Shown here: one piece after another, positions 1 through 5,832 of the stretch
How positions within the stretch are numbered: position 1 is the first letter of the stretch
How the letters are laid out: the number at the start of each line of letters is the position of its first letter
Origin: an uncultured Curvibacter sp.
GTDB taxonomy: Bacteria > Pseudomonadota > Gammaproteobacteria > Burkholderiales > Burkholderiaceae
Direction of reading: 5' to 3'
NCBI GenBank assembly: GCA_946481355.1
Contig: CAMLNH010000038.1
Coordinates: forward strand, 1 to 12,505
DNA: 12,505 nt
Notes under the pieces: generated by a model
What the model saw: the letters and a program-made list of their open reading frames with translations, nothing else
Told to the model about the DNA's origin: nothing
Databases searched by the model: none
Program-made: the position numbers and the translations under genes

Positions 1-321
1 GTGGCCGAGCTGGTGCGCCGGGGTGCCCGTGTGCAGGCCAATGATCCCGTGGCCATGGACGAGGCACGGCGTTGCCTGGCGCTTGACCTGTCCGCCAAAG
101 ACCTGCGGGCGGTCACCCTTCATGAACAACCCCTGCAGGCGCTGCAGGGTGCCGACGCGCTGGTGATCGCCACCGAATGGAAGGCCTACCGCAGCCCCGA
201 CTTTGCCGCCATCAAGACGGCCCTGCGAGAGCCGGTCATTTTCGACGGGCGCAATCTCTATGAGCCGGCCGAGGTGCGGGAAGCCGGCCTCCACTATGAA
301 GGCATAGGCCGGCGGGCCTGA
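1..321 (+). CDS. ugd: UDP-glucose 6-dehydrogenase, C-terminal fragment (cut by window start)
   Basis: This is the last 106 codons of a gene that begins upstream; the GTG at base 1 is an internal valine codon, not a start. The piece matches the C-terminal UDP-binding domain of the UDP-glucose/GDP-mannose dehydrogenase family: a GA-x-V-x-A-x-DP strand near residues 8-17, then ALVIATEW followed by a PDF segment, then the signature FDGRN and a closing GIGR motif. The family oxidises UDP-glucose to UDP-glucuronate with two NAD+, in the cytoplasm, to supply uronic acids for capsule or O-antigen. UDP-glucose is the usual substrate for a protein with the TEW...DGRN pattern, but a related UDP-sugar dehydrogenase cannot be excluded because the NAD-binding and catalytic cysteine regions are missing. 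It stops 10 bases before the next gene, consistent with the same operon. Confidence 0.93.
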   Translation: MAELVRRGARVQANDPVAMDEARRCLALDLSAKDLRAVTLHEQPLQALQGADALVIATEWKAYRSPDFAAIKTALREPVIFDGRNLYEPAEVREAGLHYEGIGRRA

Positions 322-331
322 GAGCGAAGCC

Positions 332-700
332 ATGTCGCATTTCCAGTTCTTGAAACTCCCCACCCATACCGATGCGCGCGGTTCGCTCACGGTGCTTGAA
401 AGGGTGCTGCCCTTTGCGGTCGTGCGCAGCTACTGGATCTATGGTGCCGACGGCCAGACCCGTGGTGGGCACCGGCATCACCACACCCGCCAGGCCCTGG
501 TGGCGGTGAGCGGCACCGTCACCGTCTACATGAACGACGGCGTTGCTACCGACAACGTGATACTGAACCACCCCGGGCAGTGCCTGCTGGTGGAACCCAA
601 GGACTGGCACACCATGACCTTCGGCCCGGGCGCCGTCCTGCTGGTCATGTCCTCACACCCCTACGACCGTAGCGAATACATCGACCAACCTTATGCCTGA
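332..700 (+). CDS. WxcM/FdtA-type sugar 3,4-ketoisomerase (cupin)
   Basis: A 122-residue single-domain cupin of the FdtA/QdtA/WxcM family, whose members isomerise dTDP-4-keto-6-deoxyglucose to the 3-keto sugar. Visible family features are the DARGSL turn (residues 14-19), LPF (26-28), and the active-site block RGGHRHH (44-50), with H47 and H49 in the positions of the catalytic histidines. The usual cupin strands follow, then W-x-x-M and a YDRSEYI end. Length is normal for the stand-alone enzyme (about 130-140). The start is supported by a GAGCGAAG stretch just upstream of the ATG. The gene overlaps the next by 8 bases, and that next gene is the aminotransferase expected to use its product. 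The sequence alone does not tell me whether the product has galacto (FdtA) or gluco (QdtA) configuration. Confidence 0.86.
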   Translation: MSHFQFLKLPTHTDARGSLTVLERVLPFAVVRSYWIYGADGQTRGGHRHHHTRQALVAVSGTVTVYMNDGVATDNVILNHPGQCLLVEPKDWHTMTFGPGAVLLVMSSHPYDRSEYIDQPYA

Positions 701-1799
701 GCCGCAGATCATCGAATACGAAAGCCTGGCGCGTTCCAACCAGCCGTACATGGCCGAGCTGGAGGCCGCAGCCGCTCGCGTGATCCGCGGCGGCTGGTAC
801 GTGCTCGGCCAGGAGGTCAGCGCCTTCGAGACCGAATTCGCGGCCTACGTCGGCGCGAAGCACTGCATCGGGGTGGCCAACGGGCTGGACGCGCTCATCC
901 TGTCGATCGAGGCGCTGGACCTGCCCTGGGGCAGCGACGTCCTGGTGGCCTCCAACACCTACATCGCGACCATCCTCGCCATCGTGCGTGCCGGCCACAG
1001 GCCGATACTGGTGGAGCCCGAGCTCGCAACCTTCAACATGGACCCGGCCCGTCTGCCGCGGGCCATGACTGCCAATACGCGCGCCATCTGCGTCACCCAT
1101 CTGTTCGGCAAGACCTGCCGCATGGATGCCATCGGCGCCTTTGCGCGTGAGCATGGTCTCAGGGTGGTGGAAGATTGCGCCCAGTCTCATGGTGCGCGCC
1201 TGGGCGCGCAGATGACCGGCACCTTCGGCGACGCCGGCTGTTTCAGTTTCTACCCGACCAAGAACCTCGGGGCCTTCGGTGACGCCGGCGCTATCGTCAC
1301 CAGTGACGATGCCCTCGCCGACCGCCTGCGCCATACGCGCAACTATGGCTCCAAACAAAAGTACGTCAACCGCTATGTCGGCGTCAACTCCCGCCTGGAC
1401 GAATTGCAGGCCGCGCTGCTGCGCGTCAAACTGTGTCACCTGGACGCCATGACGGCGCACAAGCGGGCTCTGGCCGAGGTCTATTTTGCCAATCTGCCGG
1501 AATGGGTGGCCAAGCCGCTGCGCCGACCGGATGAGTATGACGTATTCCACATCTACGGCATCCGCCATCCGCACCGCGACGCCCTGCGTCAGCATCTGCT
1601 GGACCATGGTGTCAAGACCGAAATTCATTACCCCATCCCCCCGCACCGGCAGGAAGCCATGCGGGAAATCCTGGGGGGCAGCCATCCTGTCGCCGAGGAA
1701 CTGCATGCCACCGAGCTAAGCCTGCCGATCTCAGTCGGGCATACCCCGGAAGAGGTTGACAGGGTGTGTGCTGCGATAGCAGGCTTCGGTCCGGCGTGA
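693..1799 (+). CDS. DegT/DnrJ/EryC1/StrS family sugar aminotransferase (FdtB/QdtB-like)
   Basis: A 368-residue PLP-dependent aminotransferase of fold type I. It carries the family marks in order: GGWYVLG near the N-terminus (residues 33-39), the VVEDCAQSHGA block with D161 binding the PLP ring nitrogen and Q164 stacking on it, and the SFYPTKNLGAFGDAG block with the PLP lysine at K190. Sugar aminotransferases of this type put an amino group on a keto-sugar nucleotide using glutamate. Coupled by an 8-base overlap to a 3,4-ketoisomerase, it most likely makes dTDP-3-amino-3,6-dideoxyhexose. The acyltransferase that often follows (FdtC/QdtC) is not in this window, and neither are the rmlA/rmlB genes that make the precursor. 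The length is typical, with no disruption. Exact sugar identity is inferred from context only. Confidence 0.88.
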   Translation: MPEPQIIEYESLARSNQPYMAELEAAAARVIRGGWYVLGQEVSAFETEFAAYVGAKHCIGVANGLDALILSIEALDLPWGSDVLVASNTYIATILAIVRAGHRPILVEPELATFNMDPARLPRAMTANTRAICVTHLFGKTCRMDAIGAFAREHGLRVVEDCAQSHGARLGAQMTGTFGDAGCFSFYPTKNLGAFGDAGAIVTSDDALADRLRHTRNYGSKQKYVNRYVGVNSRLDELQAALLRVKLCHLDAMTAHKRALAEVYFANLPEWVAKPLRRPDEYDVFHIYGIRHPHRDALRQHLLDHGVKTEIHYPIPPHRQEAMREILGGSHPVAEELHATELSLPISVGHTPEEVDRVCAAIAGFGPA

Positions 1800-1823
1800 G
1801 CGGCGGAGCGTCTCCAAGACTCC

Positions 1824-3320
1824 ATGTCTAGTTTTTTCAGGCACGCATCGTGGGGCGGGGTTTCTGCCGCTATCCGGCTTGTCTTCGGTGTCGGGAATCT
1901 CTTCCTCGCGATCCGGCTGGCCGGGGCGGACGCCTATGGATATCTGGCATTGATGCTCTCGGTGACCGCCTTCTATGTGGCGTTCATCAACAGCGTCCAT
2001 ACCATTGCGGTGACACGCGCGGGCGAATATGGGCGTACCCTCGATGCGGACGCCGGCAGGACGCGGCTGTTTTCCGCCGTCTGGCAGGTGACCTTGCTGA
2101 GTGTCGCCTTGTTGGTCCTCTGTGCCTTGCCGCTGGGGCCGGCTTTCATCCACACTTTCGTCTATGCCGCGGGGGACGCCGCTGTCGTACGGCAGCTGGC
2201 AGACCTGCTGTTCCTGGTGGTAGCCTTGGCAGCATGCCAGTTGCTGGTGGCCGGCAATGTGGCCGTGATCGAGGGATTGGGGCGCTTCGACCTTGCCGCC
2301 CGGGCGCAAATTTTCGGGCCGCCGGTCACCTTCGTGCTGCTGGCAACCGGCTTTGTCACGCAGGCCCGCCTGGACATTGTGGATGTGGGTTGGAGCTATC
2401 TGCTGGGTGCAGTGCTCGAACTGGCGGTTACCACGTGGACGAGGCTGCAGATGGGGCATCGGCGTGCCTTGTTGCCTTCCACCCGGGCCCTCGGCCTGAT
2501 CCCGGACCTTCTGCGGCACGGCCTGATGTTGCAGGGGGCAAGCTTGGTCAACATCTTTTTCGATCCTTTCAACAAGTTCCTGCTGAACCATTTTGTCGGA
2601 CCTGTCAGCGTCACGGCCTACGAGATTGCCACGAAGATCGTTGCGGGTATCCGCGGCCTGTTTGGCGGGGCCTTCCGGGTATTCCTTCAGCTCTCGGAGA
2701 AGCTGAGCGCCGATGGCGGCGAAGATTATCTGAAGGTGTTGCGCTATGGCATGGTCCCGGCGATGCTGATGCACGGTGCAGGATGTGTGCTCATGGTTCT
2801 TCTGAGCCACTTCTGGTTTGGAGAGGACATGAAGGAGCTGTCGCTGTTCTACTTCCTGCTGATACCGTCGAGCATCGGCATCATCTTCGCCGCCCCCCTG
2901 TATGGGGCGTTGATCGGGATACGCGACCTCGCCTTCATTTTCAGGATGCATGTCAACCTGGCGGTGCTCAATCTCCTGGCGTCCTCCATGCTGATTCCTT
3001 TGCTCGGTTTGTACGGCGCTGGCGTCGGTCTCACCCTGACGACCGCCTACAATGCGGCGGCGGAGTACAGGCGGTACACCAAGAAAATCGGCCCGATACC
3101 CGGGTTGTGGGTGGAGATCCGGCGGCTCAAGGGGCGTTTCGCATTCTCCGTGGCGCTCACACTGGCGGCGCTGGTGGCCGGCCACGTGATCTCCGACAAG
3201 GTGCCCCTGCTGGCCACGGAGGCCGCTGTTCTGGCTGGGTTCGCCATCCTTTTCCTGATGGAGCCCCTGACTGCCCGCATGATGAATTCCGTGCTGCGTT
3301 GGCAGAGCGGGAAGAAATGA
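1824..3320 (+). CDS. wzx: Wzx-type oligosaccharide flippase
   Basis: A 498-residue integral membrane protein with about 12-14 hydrophobic segments spread along its length, for example around residues 12-33, 39-60, 86-110, 126-150, 165-185, 306-330, 338-362, 376-412, 440-455 and 463-480. The N-terminal start with an early glycine-rich helix, a conserved FDPFNKFLL stretch near 246-254 and the later repeated helix pairs fit the MOP-superfamily polysaccharide transporters. Such proteins flip undecaprenyl-diphosphate-linked repeat units across the inner membrane before polymerisation by Wzy. No wzy-like gene is visible in the window. The start has only a distant GGAG (1805-1808, about 15 bases upstream), so the exact start is less certain than the gene. 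The substrate is probably the repeat unit built by this cluster. Confidence 0.88.
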   Translation: MSSFFRHASWGGVSAAIRLVFGVGNLFLAIRLAGADAYGYLALMLSVTAFYVAFINSVHTIAVTRAGEYGRTLDADAGRTRLFSAVWQVTLLSVALLVLCALPLGPAFIHTFVYAAGDAAVVRQLADLLFLVVALAACQLLVAGNVAVIEGLGRFDLAARAQIFGPPVTFVLLATGFVTQARLDIVDVGWSYLLGAVLELAVTTWTRLQMGHRRALLPSTRALGLIPDLLRHGLMLQGASLVNIFFDPFNKFLLNHFVGPVSVTAYEIATKIVAGIRGLFGGAFRVFLQLSEKLSADGGEDYLKVLRYGMVPAMLMHGAGCVLMVLLSHFWFGEDMKELSLFYFLLIPSSIGIIFAAPLYGALIGIRDLAFIFRMHVNLAVLNLLASSMLIPLLGLYGAGVGLTLTTAYNAAAEYRRYTKKIGPIPGLWVEIRRLKGRFAFSVALTLAALVAGHVISDKVPLLATEAAVLAGFAILFLMEPLTARMMNSVLRWQSGKK

Positions 3321-3338
3321 CTGAAAAGTAGCATTACC

Positions 3339-4511
3339 TTGAAGCCCGTCAAGATCTATCTGATTTCCCCGCGCGAGCCGTCGGGCGCCACTTGGCTCAT
3401 CAACTGCTTTCTGGAACTGGGGGTCAAGACCTACCGGGAGACGCTGGGGGAGATGTGGACGCCTGCACGCGAGGGCGTCCATGTCCTGAACCCGGTCGAG
3501 AACCATCTGAAGAAATGGTTGCCCATCCTCAGTACGCGCGAGAAATTCGACTTTCGCGGCGACATCGAGGTCGAGTGGGCGCACCAGTGGCCGACCCGCA
3601 GGCATGCCGGCCATAGGATCATCTATTTCGTGCGCGATCCGCGCGACGCCATATTCTCTCGCTACCGCCGCGAATCGCCGGACATGTCCTTCGAGGAATT
3701 CCTCGACTTCCCGGACCCGCATACCTTGCACGACAAGATCGACACTTGGTCGATGTTCAACGAGTTGTGGCTGCGACAGCCGGACATCCGCGCTTTCCGA
3801 TTCGAGGACTACAAGAGCGATGCGCGTAAGACGCTCGAAGCGATCCTCGACTATGCCGGGCTCAAGGTGGCGGAGCCGGAATTGGCGCGGGCCCTCGAGA
3901 ATTCCACCTTCGAGAAGGCTGCGCTGGCCGAGAAGAAGTACCGCGAAGACAACCCGGAGGATGCGCAGCTGATCAACCGCGCCAGCCAAGTAGGCGGTTG
4001 GAAGGTGTCCGATGATGCTGCCTGCGTTACCAGGATTGCCCGGCAAACGGCGGGCCTGCTGGCGCATTTTGGCTATGATTCCGACCCTGCCGCCGAGCGG
4101 GGCAGCTACCTGCCCCAGGCCGCCGTGCTCGGCTTCTACCGGCAACTGGCGGTAGAGCCCGATTTCTGGCTGGGCGCGCGGACGGGCGATGACCCGGGCC
4201 GCCTGGGCGAACCGGCGGCCCGTCTGGTCCGATTCATGGTCACTCTGGACGATGTCAGGCTGAGGCGCTCGGGCCTGACGCCCTATGAAATCCATGTCTT
4301 GCTGCGCAGCCTGGACGAGTTTGCCACCGGCCTGGGGGCGTGGAGCCTGCGCCGGCTGACGTGGCCGCAGGAACACCGCCTGGCTCGCCTGTGGTGGCGG
4401 TGCGTGGACCAGATGAAGAGGCACAATATTGATACGCCCGGCTGGTTACGGGTGTGGATGTGGCGCCTGCGGCGTCGGTTCAAGAACTTGATGCTGAGCA
4501 AGCAGACATGA
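3339..4511 (+). CDS. Sulfotransferase-fold protein; candidate phosphoramidate transferase
   Basis: A 390-residue protein whose first about 240 residues look like a PAPS-dependent sulfotransferase. The 5' loop is PSGATW (14-19), a WAHQWP segment supplies a histidine (H82) where the family has its catalytic base, and the 3'-phosphate-binding motif R99-D-P-R-D-A-I-F-S107 is intact. The position of the 5'-loop lysine that contacts the transferred sulfuryl group (PKSGTTW in the family) is instead P14, with R12 nearby. The remaining about 140 residues form an unusual tail ending in the basic stretch RLRRRFKNLM. The start is taken as TTG at 3339, because an in-frame stop lies at 3318-3320 and no ATG precedes the conserved first strand; ATT at 3333 is an alternative. 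It ends in an ATGA overlap with the CysC-like kinase. No ATP sulfurylase is present. Sulfation is the default family role; transfer of phosphoramidate from a 3'-phosphorylated CDP-amidate is my inference from context. Confidence 0.8.
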   Translation: MKPVKIYLISPREPSGATWLINCFLELGVKTYRETLGEMWTPAREGVHVLNPVENHLKKWLPILSTREKFDFRGDIEVEWAHQWPTRRHAGHRIIYFVRDPRDAIFSRYRRESPDMSFEEFLDFPDPHTLHDKIDTWSMFNELWLRQPDIRAFRFEDYKSDARKTLEAILDYAGLKVAEPELARALENSTFEKAALAEKKYREDNPEDAQLINRASQVGGWKVSDDAACVTRIARQTAGLLAHFGYDSDPAAERGSYLPQAAVLGFYRQLAVEPDFWLGARTGDDPGRLGEPAARLVRFMVTLDDVRLRRSGLTPYEIHVLLRSLDEFATGLGAWSLRRLTWPQEHRLARLWWRCVDQMKRHNIDTPGWLRVWMWRLRRRFKNLMLSKQT

Positions 4512-5047
4512 GCAAGGGCGCGGTGTACTGGATCACGGGTCTTTCGGGCGCGGGCAAGACCACGCTGGCCGTCCGGCTGGTGGAGCTCTTGCGTGCCCGG
4601 GGCCTGCCGGTGGTCTTCCTGGATGGCGACGAGCTTCGGGAGGTGTTTGGCGCCGTCGCAGCCAACCCGCAGAACCATGGCCGCGAAGGCCGCCTGGCGC
4701 TGGCCATGCAGTACGCGCACCTGTGCCGCGTGATCGCGGCACAGGGGCTGACGGTGGTGATTTCCACGATCTCCCTGTTCAGGGAAGTGCATGCATGGAA
4801 TCGTGCCCACTTGCCGGGTTACTTCGAAATCTATCTGAAGGTGCCCGTGGAGGAACTGCGGCGGCGCGATCCCAAGGGGATCTATCGTCGCTACGACGCG
4901 GGGGAGATCGGTAACGTGGCCGGGCTCGATCTAATGATCGACGAGCCCGAATCGCCTGATTGGGTCGCAGAATTCGTGCCCGGCAAGAGCGTTCAGGCTC
5001 TGGCGGATGAATTGATGGAGATTATGAAAGTGAGAGCAACAGTATGA
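4508..5047 (+). CDS. CysC (adenylylsulfate kinase)-like kinase; probable cytidine diphosphoramidate kinase
   Basis: A 179-residue P-loop kinase of the adenylylsulfate kinase family. Walker A is GLSGAGKT (11-18), followed by the FLDGDELR strand, an STISLFRE segment and the RDPKGIY lid. The start is the ATG in the ATGA overlap with the preceding stop; an upstream in-frame ATG at 4454 would overlap the previous gene much further and adds nothing conserved. In true APS kinases the APS site carries a DR-x-EN-x-RR motif; here the aligned stretch reads GREGRLALAMQY, so the EN and RR residues are gone. That, and the neighbours, fits the C. jejuni paralogue Cj1415, which phosphorylates the 3'-hydroxyl of cytidine diphosphoramidate with ATP. 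Automated annotation would call it cysC. Ordinary PAPS synthesis remains possible but lacks a partner ATP sulfurylase here. Confidence 0.86.
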   Translation: MSKGAVYWITGLSGAGKTTLAVRLVELLRARGLPVVFLDGDELREVFGAVAANPQNHGREGRLALAMQYAHLCRVIAAQGLTVVISTISLFREVHAWNRAHLPGYFEIYLKVPVEELRRRDPKGIYRRYDAGEIGNVAGLDLMIDEPESPDWVAEFVPGKSVQALADELMEIMKVRATV

Positions 5048-5826
5048 CGAGCACACTCAAGGCAGGCGACTTCACTGGACTCGCCAAGGATTATTCACAG
5101 CACCGACCTGACTACTGCCCCTCCGTTCTGAGCGGGCTGCTGGGTCTGATCTGCAAGCCGGTGTCCAAAATCGACTTCGCCGACGTCGGAGCGGGTACCG
5201 GAATCTGGACCCGCATGGTGCATGCGCGGGGTGTGAATTCGGTGACGGCGGTAGAGCCCAACGACGACATGCGGGCGAACGGCGTCGCAGATAGCGTCCA
5301 TTCATCCATCCGCTGGGTAGCCGGTTCCGCCGAGAAGACCGGTCTGGTAGATGAGTCCTGCGACTGGCTGAGTATGGCGTCGAGCTTCCACTGGGCGGAC
5401 TTCGGTGTTGCTACCCGGGAGTTTCACCGCGTCCTGCGGCCGGGGGGGCGCTTTACCGCGCTCTGGAATCCCCGACTCATCGAGGTGAACCCGCTGCTGG
5501 TCGAGGTTGAGGCGCATCTGGATACCCTGAGACCGAATATCAAGCGCGTTTCCTCGGGCCGCTCGGGCATCACCGAAACTCTGACCGAAAAACTCTGGGG
5601 CTCTCCCTATTTCGAGGACGTGGTCTATCTAGAGGGGCGGCACGTCATTGAGATGACGCCGGAGCGTTACATGGGGGCTTGGCGTTCCGTCAACGATCTG
5701 CGCGTACAGCTTGGTCCGGAGAAATTCGATTCGTTCCTGAGGTTTGTCGAACAGCGCATCCGTGGTCTGAAGGTCATCGAGGCCACCTACTGGACCCGCG
5801 CTTGGTCAGCACGCCGCAAAGATTGA
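5044..5826 (+). CDS. Class I SAM-dependent methyltransferase (Methyltransf_11 type)
   Basis: A 260-residue methyltransferase. After a short lead with Y-x-x-x-RPDY (17-24) comes SAM motif I, FADVGAGTGIWT (45-56), the acidic end of strand 2 at E71 in AVEPN, a DWLSMASSFHWAD strand with the family's SFHW pattern, and a HRVLRPGGRF post-motif. It begins in an ATGA overlap with the kinase and ends 6 bases before the glutamine-kinase-like gene, so it sits inside the putative phosphoramidate block. C. jejuni has two methyltransferases (Cj1419, Cj1420) in its MeOPN cluster, assumed to methylate the phosphoramidate; this protein is the best positional candidate for that step here. Substrate is inferred; nothing in the sequence proves it. 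Confidence 0.85.
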   Translation: MTSTLKAGDFTGLAKDYSQHRPDYCPSVLSGLLGLICKPVSKIDFADVGAGTGIWTRMVHARGVNSVTAVEPNDDMRANGVADSVHSSIRWVAGSAEKTGLVDESCDWLSMASSFHWADFGVATREFHRVLRPGGRFTALWNPRLIEVNPLLVEVEAHLDTLRPNIKRVSSGRSGITETLTEKLWGSPYFEDVVYLEGRHVIEMTPERYMGAWRSVNDLRVQLGPEKFDSFLRFVEQRIRGLKVIEATYWTRAWSARRKD

Positions 5827-5832
5827 TCGGCG

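Noticed and set aside
1850..3331. A 493-codon + strand open frame overlapping the flippase in another frame
   Set aside because: The product is Arg/Gly/Cys rich without membrane pattern or motif, while the flippase frame is clearly hydrophobic and conserved. It is a GC-driven shadow.
1731..4424. An 897-codon open frame on the minus strand
   Set aside because: It runs antisense to the flippase and sulfotransferase genes, both with clear family motifs. Its composition (Gln, Arg, His, Gly rich) shows no domain; long antisense frames are common in GC-rich DNA.
3339..5047. Plain sulfation locus (sulfotransferase plus APS kinase plus CysQ)
   Set aside because: Not excluded, but less likely: the kinase lacks the APS motif, the sulfotransferase loop is altered, no ATP sulfurylase is present, and it would leave the glutamine-kinase, amidotransferase and cytidylyltransferase unexplained.
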